A stretch of DNA of 64,000 nucleotides from JAIXWP01 sp041391745 (GTDB taxonomy: Bacteria > Bacteroidota > Bacteroidia > Flavobacteriales_D > Sanyastnellaceae). The notes beneath the pieces were generated by a model. The model made no database searches. It saw only the letters and a list, made by a program, of their open reading frames with translations, and was not told the DNA's origin. Location: assembly GCA_041391745.1 (NCBI GenBank), contig JAWKNK010000010.1:58832-122831 (forward strand), read 5' to 3'. The position numbers and the translations under genes were made by a program. This document shows positions 9,311 through 19,286 of this stretch, in pieces; the stretch's first letter is position 1, and each line of letters opens with the position of its first letter.

Positions 9311-9998
9311 TTGGGTACTTTTATTGAATGTCATAATATTACTACTTTTAATAAGTAGCAATGCATCGTTTGCTCAAAAAGCATCTGACACGAAATGGGA
9401 AAAGCAGAATTGGGAGAAAGCAAAACAGGGGATAGAATACCAACAAAAAGAAAAGAAAAAAGAAAAGGAACAACAAGGTGAAATTGACCTAGAAGATGCC
9501 TTTGATTTTAGCGAAGCTTGGTATAAGACAGGATTTGGGAAAATTATTCTTGTTGTTTTACTCATTTCTATTTTCGGCTTCATCATTTATCGCCTGATGA
9601 TTTCCAATCATGATGCTCGAATAAAGGGCAACATTGAAAATCAATTTAGCTTGGAGTACATCGAGGAAAACCTCGACAAGAGCGATATAGATAAATACCT
9701 CAACTTAGCTCTGGAGGGATCTGATTACCGCACTGCCACTCGTCTTCTCTTTCTAAAATCCATTAAAAATTTAAATCAATTAGGACTCATTATTTGGAGA
9801 AAAGACAAGACGAACAATGACTTTCTCAATGAAATGAGAAGTCATCAAGATTATCGCATTTTCCGTGACCTTACGTTGGCTTATGAAATCGTATGGTATG
9901 GAGAACATGAGGTAAAACCGTCAGAATTTGAGCATATTCAAGAAGGGTTTCAAAAATTTGAAGCATTGATAAACAAACCAATTGACAATGAAAAATAG
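9291..9998 (+). CDS. DUF4129 domain-containing membrane protein
   Basis: 235 residues from ATG 9291 (a GTG two codons upstream at 9285 is also possible). It has a signal-like N-terminus ending SSNASFAQ, a Lys/Glu-rich stretch at about residues 40-70, a transmembrane helix at about 83-105 (IILVVLLISIFGFIIYRL), and a cytoplasmic C-terminal domain with the DUF4129 pattern (ATRLLFLKSIKNLNQLGLI, then HQDYRIFRDLTLAYEIVWYGE). It starts inside the tail of the broken membrane gene and overlaps the DUF4350 gene at the 3' end, indicating translational coupling. Function unknown; the family travels with MoxR and DUF58. Confidence 0.85.
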   Translation: MAWRRSNWVLLLNVIILLLLISSNASFAQKASDTKWEKQNWEKAKQGIEYQQKEKKKEKEQQGEIDLEDAFDFSEAWYKTGFGKIILVVLLISIFGFIIYRLMISNHDARIKGNIENQFSLEYIEENLDKSDIDKYLNLALEGSDYRTATRLLFLKSIKNLNQLGLIIWRKDKTNNDFLNEMRSHQDYRIFRDLTLAYEIVWYGEHEVKPSEFEHIQEGFQKFEALINKPIDNEK

Positions 9999-11436
9999 CA
10001 AGCTAGGCCTCATTGTCGTTGTGGCCATATTATTTCTTGGTGGACTAATATTCTTTTTCATACAAGGTTCAAAAAATTATTCTTGGTGGGAATCATATGA
10101 CCCCTATAAAAAGGAGCCGTATGATTTATACATCTTGTATAACCTGTTATCGGAGACAAATGACATTTCAAAATTTGAAGACATAACAGACAGCACCAAT
10201 GTGGCTATCGCTCCAGCTATTGAGAAAAAGGAAAATTATTATGTTTTTGTAGGCAACACATTCTATGCTGAGAAAAAGGACATAGATTCATTGTTCCATT
10301 TTATCTCAAATGGAAATAAGGCCTTTCTGTCCGTAAATGAAATTGATGCCGAACTCGTAAGATATATCTATAACTACTTAGCATTCGATTCTATTTCTAA
10401 TAAGAATTTAGACCATCTGCATTTTGAAGAAATAATTGAAGAGGAAGAAGAGTACGACTGGGAAGAAGTAGATGACTACTCAGATGACGACGAATATTCT
10501 GATTACATCGATTATGATGAATACGATGAGTACGGCAATTACATAGGTCAGTCGGAAAGTTATATTCTTTCTCTTTATGAGACTGAAATTAATGTTTCGC
10601 TTCTAGAAAACCCGAGTAAGAAATATAAGCTTAGCTATTTGTACGAATTCGACACAATACCTCACTATTGGTCTGCATTTGACACCGATTTCTTTGACCG
10701 GTTTGCTGATTTTAATGTGAAAAAATTAGGGAAATTCGCCACATCCATTGAATCAGATAAATACACCAACTACGTAGAAATACCCATGGGAGAGGGTTTT
10801 TTATACCTCCATACTACCCCACTCATTTTTACCAATATTCAATTATTAGAAGAAGAGCGAATGCGATTTGCAGAGGCACACTTCCAAAGCATTTCTAATG
10901 GAAATCTATATTGGGCCGAAGAAAATCGGAGGTACATCTTTGAGGAAGGAGCTCATGAAAAATATAAAAGTAAAGCAGGTGAAAGTTCTTTAGAATTCAT
11001 CCTATCAGAGCCTTCACTTCGCAAGGCATATTACTTACTCCTTCTCACTGTTATTCTGTATTTATTCTTTGGCGCCAAAAGAAAACAAAGAATTATTCCA
11101 ATTCAATCATCGCCCAAAAACACTTCCATAGAGTATGCAGGGGTTGTATCTCAACTTTTCTTTGAACAGTCTGATCATTACAAACTGATCGTTTTGAAAA
11201 TGGACTTATTCAAATCGCACATCCTCGAAAAGTATGGTCTGCGCGTGCCGGCCAACAAAAGTGAATGGGAGAAGTTTAGTAAAGTAGCTGCGGCTAAAAC
11301 AGGCATTCATATTCAAGCATATAATGATATCTTTCAAGCATTCATTACGGCTGAAGTAAATCATTTTGCAAATGCTTACGACATGGTGCAATTCCATAAA
11401 TTACTAGAAATCTATTACCAACAAAGCAAGAAATAA
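9988..11436 (+). CDS. DUF4350 domain-containing membrane protein
   Basis: 482 residues from ATG 9988, overlapping the DUF4129 gene by 11 bp. An N-terminal membrane anchor (about residues 8-28) is followed by SWWESYDPYKKEPYDLYILYNLL, the opening usual for DUF4350. The extracytoplasmic region contains a very acidic Asp/Glu/Tyr insert at about residues 150-190. A second transmembrane helix lies near 350-367 (YYLLLLTVILYLFFGAKRK), followed by a cytoplasmic tail with a helical region. Function unknown. The position immediately before MoxR and DUF58 suggests a partner of that ATPase system. Confidence 0.82.
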   Translation: MKNSKLGLIVVVAILFLGGLIFFFIQGSKNYSWWESYDPYKKEPYDLYILYNLLSETNDISKFEDITDSTNVAIAPAIEKKENYYVFVGNTFYAEKKDIDSLFHFISNGNKAFLSVNEIDAELVRYIYNYLAFDSISNKNLDHLHFEEIIEEEEEYDWEEVDDYSDDDEYSDYIDYDEYDEYGNYIGQSESYILSLYETEINVSLLENPSKKYKLSYLYEFDTIPHYWSAFDTDFFDRFADFNVKKLGKFATSIESDKYTNYVEIPMGEGFLYLHTTPLIFTNIQLLEEERMRFAEAHFQSISNGNLYWAEENRRYIFEEGAHEKYKSKAGESSLEFILSEPSLRKAYYLLLLTVILYLFFGAKRKQRIIPIQSSPKNTSIEYAGVVSQLFFEQSDHYKLIVLKMDLFKSHILEKYGLRVPANKSEWEKFSKVAAAKTGIHIQAYNDIFQAFITAEVNHFANAYDMVQFHKLLEIYYQQSKK

Positions 11437-11441
11437 AACCC

Positions 11442-12533
11442 ATGAATAACGAAGAATTGAATCCTCAAGAAAGCGAAAACATTGAGAACGTTGAGAACTT
11501 TGAAAGTTCTGAAACAACGTCAGCTTCAGCCCCAACATCTACTTCAAGCGAATGGGAATTGGGACTTGACCCGAACAACCGAGTGAACGTTCGGTTGATC
11601 TTTGAAGCAGTTGACGACATCAAAGGTGAACTTCAAAAAGTTGTAGTAGGTCAAGATCAAACCATCGAGTTGATGATGGCAGCTATGTTAACTGGTGGTC
11701 ACGTATTGCTTGAAGGATTACCTGGTATTGCGAAAACATTGACTGCAAAATTGCTCGCAAAAACCATCAACGCCGACTTCAGTCGTATTCAATTCACTCC
11801 AGATTTGATGCCGACTGACGTTAGTGGAACTTCGGTTTTCAATTTGAAAGAGTCTTCTTTTTACTTCAGAAAAGGACCGATATTTTCTAACTTAGTCCTT
11901 ATTGATGAGGTAAACCGCGCCCCGGCGAAAACACAAGCGGCATTGATGGAGGTAATGGAGGAAAAGCAAATTACCTATGATGGAATAACATATAAAATGG
12001 AGTTTCCATTCTTTGTAATCGCCACACAGAATCCAGTAGAACAAGAAGGTACCTATGCTCTTCCTGAAGCGCAGCTCGATAGATTCGTATTCAAAATAAG
12101 ATTACAATTTCCGAATTTGGAACAAGAAGTTGCCATCATCAATAAGTTTCACAACGACTTCGATGCGAAATCAACAGAAACGGTTCATGCTAAACTCACA
12201 CCTGAGCAACTTCTAGATTTCAAGCAAAAAATCGAACAGGTTTACATCCGCCCAGAATTAATCAGATACATTGCTTCTGTAATTGATAATACCAGAAACA
12301 ATCCTGACTTGCATTTAGGTGCATCTACTAGAGCTTCACTTTCTATCGTGCGCACTGCGAAAGCTATGGCAGCCATGAGAGGTAGAGATTTTGTAACTCC
12401 AGATGACATTAAATACGTTGCAGTACCTGTTCTCAATCACCGACTTATTCTCAGCCATGAGCGCGAAATGGAAGGTATGACCATCGATGAGGTGACTACT
12501 GGAATTCTTGAATCTGTCGAAATCCCTAGATAA
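11442..12533 (+). CDS. MoxR-family AAA+ ATPase
   Basis: 363 residues. After an acidic, Ser/Thr-rich N-terminus of about 45 residues comes an AAA_3 ATPase core: Walker A variant GLPGIAKT (about 91), Walker B VLIDEV (about 152), sensor segment IATQNPVEQEGTY (about 190) with arginine-containing AQLDRF, and a C-terminal lid domain. MoxR ATPases act as chaperone-like factors, commonly with DUF58 and VWA proteins encoded beside them. It starts 5 bp after the DUF4350 stop and its own stop directly abuts the DUF58 start, so these are surely one operon. Confidence 0.95.
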   Translation: MNNEELNPQESENIENVENFESSETTSASAPTSTSSEWELGLDPNNRVNVRLIFEAVDDIKGELQKVVVGQDQTIELMMAAMLTGGHVLLEGLPGIAKTLTAKLLAKTINADFSRIQFTPDLMPTDVSGTSVFNLKESSFYFRKGPIFSNLVLIDEVNRAPAKTQAALMEVMEEKQITYDGITYKMEFPFFVIATQNPVEQEGTYALPEAQLDRFVFKIRLQFPNLEQEVAIINKFHNDFDAKSTETVHAKLTPEQLLDFKQKIEQVYIRPELIRYIASVIDNTRNNPDLHLGASTRASLSIVRTAKAMAAMRGRDFVTPDDIKYVAVPVLNHRLILSHEREMEGMTIDEVTTGILESVEIPR

Positions 12534-13883
12534 TTGAAAGGTTCAAAGAAAATATCGCATCTCAAAGCATTCCACTTGAATGCAAAATTCTTTAAGATAC
12601 TTGGTGTTATCGTAGGATTATATACCCTCAGTTATGCTTATCCTGTCTTAAGGTATTTTGCAAGCTTGGGGCTTGTTCTATTATTGCTTACAATGTTGAT
12701 AGAGATAATCATTCTCTATACAAGGCTTACCACTTTGCAAGCCAAAAGAACCTCTACAAAAGTGCTTTCTTTGGGCGATGACAATGAAATAAAAATTATC
12801 CTCAAAAGCGAAAGTCAGTATCCACTTCTATTGACTGTATTTGATGAACTTCCATTTCAATTTCAAGAAAGAGACTTCAAATGGACATTAAAAATCAATC
12901 CTGACGAAGAGAAAGTTTACAAGTACACTGTGCACCCGAATACGCGAGGGGAATATGAATATGGTCATATCAACCTTCATACTTCGGTACTCTTTCATTT
13001 ATGTAGTCGCCAAATTATTTCAGGTGAAGCCGAAATGGTTCAAGTGGTGCCGAGTATCATCCAAATGAAGAAATATGAGTTGATGGCCTTCGCGAGCATT
13101 TCAACATTTTCTGGCATTAAAAAAATTCGAAGAATTGGTCACAGCTACGAATTCGAGCAAATAAAAAATTACACCCAAGGTGATGATATGCGCTCGGTCA
13201 ACTGGAAAGCTACCAGTCGCAGAAACTCATTAATGGTCAATCAATACCAAGATGAAAGGTCACAGCAAGTGTATATGATCATTGATAAAAGTAGAAATAT
13301 GCACATGCCTTTCCATGGGCTTTCACTGTTGGATTATGCGGTTAATACGTCGTTAGTACTTTCAAACATTGCTTTGAAAAAACATGATAAAACGGGACTC
13401 ATCACCTTCAGTAATCGGATTGGAACAACGCTGCCAGCTGAAAAGGGGAACAAGCAACTGAAGAAAATTCTTCATGCACTTTATGCAGAAAAGCCTCAAG
13501 AAAAAGAAGGTGATTATGACCTGCTTTATCGTGCAGTGAAGAATGTCATAAAAAGCCGAAGCCTCATCATGCTTTATCTCAATTTCGAAAGCATGTATGC
13601 CATGGAACGTGCATTACCTATTCTTCAAAAAATCAATAAGCAACACCTTTTGGTGGTAATGATTTTTGAAAACACAGAATTGAATAGCTACTCCCACCAA
13701 AAGGTAGAATTCGTCTCTGATATCTATGCTCAGACTATTGCGCTCAAATTATTGAATGAAAAAAAGCTCATCGTTTCAAAACTCAGAAAATATGGAATCT
13801 CAACCATTTTAAGCAAACCTGAGGATTTGAGCATCAATAGCGTCAATAAGTACCTCGAATTGAAAGCAAAAGGACTTATTTAA
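12534..13883 (+). CDS. DUF58 domain-containing protein (VWA-like), TTG start
   Basis: 449 residues. The reading frame begins at TTG 12534, the codon immediately after the MoxR stop; no early in-frame ATG exists, and the N-terminal hydrophobic hairpin (about residues 20-65) would be lost with a later start. The DUF58 signature is seen at about residues 205-235 (YEFEQIKNYTQGDDMRSVNWK and following), with a VWA-like core after it (VYMIIDKSRNM). DUF58 proteins pair with MoxR ATPases. The abutting junction suggests translation coupled to MoxR. Confidence 0.9.
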   Translation: MKGSKKISHLKAFHLNAKFFKILGVIVGLYTLSYAYPVLRYFASLGLVLLLLTMLIEIIILYTRLTTLQAKRTSTKVLSLGDDNEIKIILKSESQYPLLLTVFDELPFQFQERDFKWTLKINPDEEKVYKYTVHPNTRGEYEYGHINLHTSVLFHLCSRQIISGEAEMVQVVPSIIQMKKYELMAFASISTFSGIKKIRRIGHSYEFEQIKNYTQGDDMRSVNWKATSRRNSLMVNQYQDERSQQVYMIIDKSRNMHMPFHGLSLLDYAVNTSLVLSNIALKKHDKTGLITFSNRIGTTLPAEKGNKQLKKILHALYAEKPQEKEGDYDLLYRAVKNVIKSRSLIMLYLNFESMYAMERALPILQKINKQHLLVVMIFENTELNSYSHQKVEFVSDIYAQTIALKLLNEKKLIVSKLRKYGISTILSKPEDLSINSVNKYLELKAKGLI

Positions 13884-13886
13884 AGC

Positions 13887-13894
13887 TATATTTG
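13887..13894 (+). promoter_or_regulatory. -7 box (TATATTTG) for valS
   Basis: Exact TAnnTTTG match immediately after the DUF58 stop. A short inverted repeat GGTCAA (13896-13901) / TTGACC (13909-13914) sits between the box and ATG 13916 and would lie in or beside the ribosome binding region. Confidence 0.6.
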
Positions 13895-13915
13895 CGGTCA
13901 AATAAAAATTGACCG

Positions 13916-16543
13916 ATGACGAACGAAATTCCCAGTAAATACGACCCAAGTACCTCAGAAGATAAGTGGTACAAGTACTGGATGGATAATCAGCTTTTCA
14001 AAAGCACACCTGACAATCGACCAGCTTATACCATTGTAATTCCCCCACCAAACGTTACGGGAGTCTTACACATGGGGCACATGCTCAACAATACTATTCA
14101 AGATTTATTGATTCGTCGCGCACGTATGCGCGGCTTCAACGCCCTTTGGGTTCCCGGTACCGACCACGCTTCCATTGCTACAGAAGCCAAAGTGGTTCAA
14201 AAACTCCGCAAAGAAGGCGTTAAAAAATCTGACCTTTCTCGCGAAGATTTCTTGAAGCACGCTTGGGAATGGACTGACAAACACGGCGGAATCATACTTG
14301 AACAATTAAAAAAACTTGGTGCAAGCTGCGACTGGGACCGTACGCGGTTTACCATGGACGAAAAATATTATGAGAGTGTAATTGATACGTTCATCGACCT
14401 TTACAAAAAGGGTAAAATCTACCGTGGCGAGCGTATGATCAACTGGGATCCTGCAGCCCTTACAGCTTTGAGTGATGAAGAAGTAATCTATAAAGAAATC
14501 AATTCTAAGCTTTATCACGTAAGTTATCAAGTAGCAGGCACCAACGATTTTGTAACCATTGCCACTACTCGACCAGAAACAATTTTAGGCGATACTGCAA
14601 TTTGCGTGAATCCAAAAGACGAACGCTACAAGCATCTTCATGGTAAAAAGGCAATAGTTCCTTTGGTTAATCGTGAAGTTCCTATTATCGCCGACGAGTA
14701 TGTAGAAATGGAATTCGGAACAGGCTGTTTGAAAGTGACTCCTGCGCACGATATGAATGACTTTATGCTTGGTGAAAAATACAATCTGCAAATCATCAAT
14801 ATGATGAACGCAGATGGTACAATTAGCGAAGCTGGGCAGCTGTATGTTGGAATGGATCGATTTGAAGTAAGAACGAAAATCGTAGAAGACCTACAAAGTG
14901 CTGGTGCCCTAGTTAAAACGGAAGAGCACATCAACAAAGTTGGTTTTTCGGAAAGAACAGATGTGGTTATTGAACCTCGATTGTCGCTGCAATGGTTTGT
15001 AGATATGAAAGATATCTCAAAGCCAGCGCTAGATCATGTAATGAATGACGACATTCGTTTCTTCCCTCCGAAATTTAAAAACAGCTATCGCAATTGGATG
15101 GAAAACATCAAAGATTGGTGTATTTCACGTCAGTTGTGGTGGGGACACCAAATCCCTGCGTGGTATGATAAAGATGGAAATTATGAAGTAGCGAAAACAG
15201 AAGAAGAAGCACTTTCAAAATTCCAAGCGAAAAATCCTGCGATTACAAAAGCTGATATCCACCAGGATCCAGATGTATTGGATACATGGTTTTCTTCTTG
15301 GTTGTGGCCTATCTCTGTATTTGACGGCTTGTACTCCGAGGATGAAATCAAGTACTACTACCCTACCAGCGACCTTGTAACCGCTCCAGAAATCATGTTT
15401 TTCTGGGTGGCAAGAATGATCATTGCTGGTTATGAATACCGCGATGAACTTCCTTTCAAAAACGTTTACTACACAGGTATCGTTCGTGACAAGCAAGGAA
15501 GAAAAATGAGCAAATCATTGGGAAATTCTCCTGATCCATTAGACCTTATTGCAAAGTATGGTGCTGATGGCGTTCGTGTTGGAATGCTCCTCAGCAGTCC
15601 AGCTGGAAACGACTTGCTCTTCGATGAAGGACTTTGTGAACAAGGTAGAAACTTCGCCAATAAAATTTGGAATGCATTCCGATTGGTAAAGAGTTGGGAG
15701 GAAAAAGTAGATGATAATTTAGCTCAACCAGAGTCCGCGGCTGTTGCTGTAAACTGGATGAAAAATAAATTCAACCAAGTACTTGCGGAAATCAATGATG
15801 ACTATGAAAAGTTCAGAATCAATGAAGCATTGATGACCACTTACAAATTGGTATGGGACGACTTCTGCGCTTGGTATCTTGAAATGGTGAAGCCACCATT
15901 TGGACAAGGTATGGATAGAAAGACTTACCAAGAAAGTGTAGCTATTTTCGAAAATCTATTGAAAATTCTTCATCCGTTTATGCCATTCCTTTCTGAAGAA
16001 ATTTGGCATTTTATTGGTAAAAGAAAAGACGCAAAAGATTCTATTTGTGTTGCTACTTGGCCAGAGGCTGCGGCATTTGACAATTCAATCCTAAATGCTT
16101 TCAACCAATTTGAGCAAATCGTAATTGGTGTTCGCAATGTGAGAAAAGAGAACAACATTGCCAATAAAGAAGCAATTGAATTAAAGATCAATAAAAGTGA
16201 AAATTTCACAGACGCCTTTAATCCAAACATTGCTCATTTGTGTAATATTTCTTCTATTGAATTTATCAATGAAAAATTGAATGGATGTTTTTCATTTATC
16301 GTAGAAGGAAGTGAGTTCTTTATTCCTTTCACCGCAAATGTGGACGTGGAGGCAGAAAAGAAAAAAATCGAAGAAGAGTTGAACTACACCAAAGGTTTCT
16401 TGAGATCAGTAGAAGGGAAACTCAACAATGAAAAATTTGTAAATAATGCACCTGCTCCAGTTTTGGAAAGCGAACGAAAAAAGCAAGCTGATGCGTTAAA
16501 TAAAATTAAGTTGCTTGAAGAAAAGCTTTCCAGCTTAAACTAA
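13916..16543 (+). CDS. valS: Valyl-tRNA synthetase
   Basis: Charges tRNA-Val; class I aminoacyl-tRNA synthetase. 875 residues, normal for the family. It has the HIGH-type motif in PPNVTGVLHMGH (about 45-56), an editing (CP1) domain including TTRPETILGDTAI, the CISRQLWWGHQIPAW block, the KMSKS motif at about 530 (GRKMSKSLGNSPDP), an anticodon-binding domain and a C-terminal coiled coil (from about 800) typical of ValS. It has its own promoter box and is followed by tpx with a 39-bp gap. Confidence 0.97.
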   Translation: MTNEIPSKYDPSTSEDKWYKYWMDNQLFKSTPDNRPAYTIVIPPPNVTGVLHMGHMLNNTIQDLLIRRARMRGFNALWVPGTDHASIATEAKVVQKLRKEGVKKSDLSREDFLKHAWEWTDKHGGIILEQLKKLGASCDWDRTRFTMDEKYYESVIDTFIDLYKKGKIYRGERMINWDPAALTALSDEEVIYKEINSKLYHVSYQVAGTNDFVTIATTRPETILGDTAICVNPKDERYKHLHGKKAIVPLVNREVPIIADEYVEMEFGTGCLKVTPAHDMNDFMLGEKYNLQIINMMNADGTISEAGQLYVGMDRFEVRTKIVEDLQSAGALVKTEEHINKVGFSERTDVVIEPRLSLQWFVDMKDISKPALDHVMNDDIRFFPPKFKNSYRNWMENIKDWCISRQLWWGHQIPAWYDKDGNYEVAKTEEEALSKFQAKNPAITKADIHQDPDVLDTWFSSWLWPISVFDGLYSEDEIKYYYPTSDLVTAPEIMFFWVARMIIAGYEYRDELPFKNVYYTGIVRDKQGRKMSKSLGNSPDPLDLIAKYGADGVRVGMLLSSPAGNDLLFDEGLCEQGRNFANKIWNAFRLVKSWEEKVDDNLAQPESAAVAVNWMKNKFNQVLAEINDDYEKFRINEALMTTYKLVWDDFCAWYLEMVKPPFGQGMDRKTYQESVAIFENLLKILHPFMPFLSEEIWHFIGKRKDAKDSICVATWPEAAAFDNSILNAFNQFEQIVIGVRNVRKENNIANKEAIELKINKSENFTDAFNPNIAHLCNISSIEFINEKLNGCFSFIVEGSEFFIPFTANVDVEAEKKKIEEELNYTKGFLRSVEGKLNNEKFVNNAPAPVLESERKKQADALNKIKLLEEKLSSLN

Positions 16544-16547
16544 GCAA

Positions 16548-16555
16548 TACTTTTG
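16548..16555 (+). promoter_or_regulatory. -7 box (TACTTTTG) for tpx
   Basis: Exact TAnnTTTG match in the valS-tpx gap, 27 bases before ATG 16583. Confidence 0.55.
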
Positions 16556-16582
16556 GTGTTATATGTACTAAATATCTAAAAG

Positions 16583-17080
16583 ATGGCAGAAATTACATTT
16601 AAAGGAAATACAGTGAAGACTTCAGGAAGTCTTCCTGCCGTTGGATCCAATGCTCCAGCATTTGAACTGACTAAAGTAGATTTAAGCACGGTGACCAATG
16701 AAGATTTGAAAGGCAAAAAAGCAGTTCTCAACATCTTCCCTAGCATCGACACAGGAGTTTGTGCGGCATCGGCGCGCAAGTTCAATGAATTGGCAAGCAA
16801 GATGGACAATACAATTGTGCTCAACATTTCGAAAGATCTTCCTTTTGCGCACAATCGTTTTTGTGCTGCTGAAGGACTTCAGAATGTGCATGGCGCTTCC
16901 CAGTTCAAAAATGATTCATTTACTAAAAACTACGGAGTAGAAATGGTCGATGGCCCATTAGCTGGATTGATGAGCAGGGCAGTTGTCGTTTTAGACGAAA
17001 ATGGTGTAGTCAAATACACCGAGCAAGTCCCGGAAATTGCACAGGAACCAAATTATGAAGAAGCTCTAAAAGCTCTATAA
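16583..17080 (+). CDS. tpx: Thiol peroxidase (Tpx-type peroxiredoxin)
   Basis: 165 residues, full length for the family. It reduces hydrogen peroxide and organic peroxides at the expense of thioredoxin. The peroxidatic Cys is in SIDTGVCAAS (about residue 60) and the resolving Cys in HNRFCAAEG (about 94), the spacing typical of atypical two-Cys Tpx. The N-terminal FKGN and the catalytic Thr/Arg surroundings are present. It has its own promoter box and a strong terminator after the stop, so it is probably monocistronic. Confidence 0.95.
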   Translation: MAEITFKGNTVKTSGSLPAVGSNAPAFELTKVDLSTVTNEDLKGKKAVLNIFPSIDTGVCAASARKFNELASKMDNTIVLNISKDLPFAHNRFCAAEGLQNVHGASQFKNDSFTKNYGVEMVDGPLAGLMSRAVVVLDENGVVKYTEQVPEIAQEPNYEEALKAL

Positions 17081-17083
17081 ATG

Positions 17084-17110
17084 AAAAACCCGACTTATGT
17101 CGGGTTTTTT
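17084..17110 (+). terminator. Rho-independent terminator after tpx
   Basis: Stem AACCCGAC / GTCGGGTT with a 4-nt TTAT loop, followed by a T run, starting three bases after the tpx stop. Confidence 0.85.
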
Positions 17111-17155
17111 GTTTAAAAATGTATTTATACAATTCACATTTTCCTAACAGAAAGC

Positions 17156-17163
17156 TAACTTTG
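17156..17163 (+). promoter_or_regulatory. -7 box (TAACTTTG) for ppk1
   Basis: Exact TAnnTTTG match, 19 bases before ATG 17183. Confidence 0.55.
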
Positions 17164-17182
17164 ACTCGCCCAAATTTGGGGC

Positions 17183-19252
17183 ATGGCTACTATGAGCAAA
17201 CCGAAGAGACAAAAGGAATACCTCAACCGAGAAATATCTTGGCTTTCATTCAATGAACGTGTGCTCCAAGAAGCACAAGATGCCGCTGTTCCCCTATTGG
17301 AACGTATGCGTTTCCTCGGAATCTTCTCCAACAACCTCGACGAATTTTACAAAGTTCGAGTAGCCACTCTTCGAAGAGCCTCATCTTTGAGTAAAAGACC
17401 ACTCGATCAAATGGATTTTGATCCTGTAGAAACCCTCAATGAAATTTTACTAAAAGTAAAATCTCTTCAAGAAAAATTTGATCGCACTTTTAAGCAACTC
17501 AGCGCAGAACTTGCGAAAAATAACATCCAATTTATTGATGAGTCAAAATTGAATGAAAAGCAAAAGGAATATGTTGAGAAATATTTCGAAGCAAAGGTAC
17601 GTCCGTACCTCGTTCCTATAATGCTCCATGCAAAGTCAAACTTTCCTCCGCTTGACGACAATGCTTTTTACCTAGCTATTGAATTAGGATATAAAGGAAC
17701 TAACCATCACAGTTCTTACGCACTCATGGAAGTTCCTACCACTATTGAGCGTTTTGTAGTGCTTCCTGCACATGGAAAAAAACAGTACGTGATGTTTGTG
17801 GAAGACATCATACGATACCGACTTCGTCGAGTATTTGGTATTTTTAATTTTGATAAAGCGCAAGCATATACCATCAAAATCACAAGAGATGCTGAACTAG
17901 ACATCGATGATGATTTGTCAAAAGGAATGGTAGAAAAAATGGCCCGTAGCTTGACTCAGCGTAAGCAGGGTCAGTACGTTCGATTGAACTACGACAAGGC
18001 CATCCCAAATCACTTTTTAGATTTTATCGTAAAAAAATTAAAGCTTAAGAATAAAGAAAACGCAATTCCTGGCGGACGCTACCACAACAAGCGCGATTTA
18101 ATGAGCTTCCCTTCATTCGGGAGACCAGAACTTAGCTTTGAGCCTTTACCAGCGCTTGAACATCATCGACTTAAAAATGAAACGAGCATTATCAAAGCAG
18201 TTCAAAAAGGAGACATACTTTTACAATATCCGTATCACAGCTTCACTGCTTTGCTTGATCTTTTGAGAGAAGCAGCAATCGACCCGAGTGTGCGCACAAT
18301 TCGTATTAGTATTTATCGCGTAGCAAATAATTCTCAGATCATCAATGCATTGATCAACGCAGCCCGAAATGGAAAGCGCGTAATTGCAGTTATCGAATTG
18401 CAAGCGCGATTTGATGAGGAAAATAACATTAAAATCACTTCTCAACTTCAAGAAGCTGGAGTGCGTGTAATTCCTGGAGTACCTGGTCTCAAGGTTCACT
18501 CTAAAATTATTCAAATCAGCAGAAAAGAAGGAGCTCGCACCGTCAGATACACACACATTGGAACTGGAAATTTCCATGAGAAAACAGCTAATGTTTATAG
18601 CGACACCTCGCTTATAACTAGCAATCGAGAAATAGGTCGTGAGGTGAGAAAGATTTTTGAATTTTTCGAAAGCAATTACACCCGTCATATTTTCAGACAT
18701 CTCATCGTTTCTCCTTTCAATACGAGAAGAAGATTAGGAGAACTAATCAACGATGAGATTGACAATGCCGAAAAAGGCAAACCTGCTTTTATCATTCTGA
18801 AATTAAACAACCTCGTGGATGCGAGCATGATTCGTAAACTCTATGAGGCGAGTCAAGCTGGAGTAAAGGTTACCCTTATCATTCGCGGCATTTGCAGCTT
18901 GATTCCAGGTGTAAAAGGACTAAGCGAAAACATCGAATGTATTAGCATTGTGGGCAGGTTCTTAGAACACTCACGAATAATGGTTTTTGGGAATGCGGGC
19001 AAACCTATTTATTACATTTCGAGTGCAGACTGGATGACTCGAAATATTGATCATCGTATTGAAGTGACTACACCAATATTTGATGAAAAGGTGAAAGCGG
19101 AAATTCAAGAATTCCTAGACATTCAATTGATGAAAGAAGGTAAAGCGCACATAGTAGACAAAGCCCTTAAGAATCAATACGTCAACAATGACAAAGGGTT
19201 CAAGGGGAAGGATACACAAATCGCTTTCTATGAATTGCTGAAAAAAAAGTAA
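17183..19252 (+). CDS. ppk1: Polyphosphate kinase 1
   Basis: Reversibly makes inorganic polyphosphate from ATP. 689 residues. It opens with the family's LNREISWLSFNERVLQEA (about 12-29), and contains FGRPELSFEPLPALEHHRLKNE, the phosphorylated-His region KVHSKI (His about 439) and YTHIGTGNFHEKTANVYSD (His about 458), and RGICSLIPGVKGLSENI in the C-terminal phospholipase-D-like domain. A Met at codon 4 is a possible alternative start. The exopolyphosphatase gene follows 34 bp downstream on the same strand, so synthesis and breakdown of polyphosphate are encoded side by side. Confidence 0.96.
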   Translation: MATMSKPKRQKEYLNREISWLSFNERVLQEAQDAAVPLLERMRFLGIFSNNLDEFYKVRVATLRRASSLSKRPLDQMDFDPVETLNEILLKVKSLQEKFDRTFKQLSAELAKNNIQFIDESKLNEKQKEYVEKYFEAKVRPYLVPIMLHAKSNFPPLDDNAFYLAIELGYKGTNHHSSYALMEVPTTIERFVVLPAHGKKQYVMFVEDIIRYRLRRVFGIFNFDKAQAYTIKITRDAELDIDDDLSKGMVEKMARSLTQRKQGQYVRLNYDKAIPNHFLDFIVKKLKLKNKENAIPGGRYHNKRDLMSFPSFGRPELSFEPLPALEHHRLKNETSIIKAVQKGDILLQYPYHSFTALLDLLREAAIDPSVRTIRISIYRVANNSQIINALINAARNGKRVIAVIELQARFDEENNIKITSQLQEAGVRVIPGVPGLKVHSKIIQISRKEGARTVRYTHIGTGNFHEKTANVYSDTSLITSNREIGREVRKIFEFFESNYTRHIFRHLIVSPFNTRRRLGELINDEIDNAEKGKPAFIILKLNNLVDASMIRKLYEASQAGVKVTLIIRGICSLIPGVKGLSENIECISIVGRFLEHSRIMVFGNAGKPIYYISSADWMTRNIDHRIEVTTPIFDEKVKAEIQEFLDIQLMKEGKAHIVDKALKNQYVNNDKGFKGKDTQIAFYELLKKK

Positions 19253-19286
19253 TTGAAATTTTGAATGAACTTCATAAATTGCGCTT

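Noticed and set aside
13896..13918. Inverted repeat before valS as a T-box or riboswitch
   Set aside because: Only a 6-bp stem with no conserved T-box elements or terminator, and T-boxes are not typical of Bacteroidota; noted under the promoter entry only.
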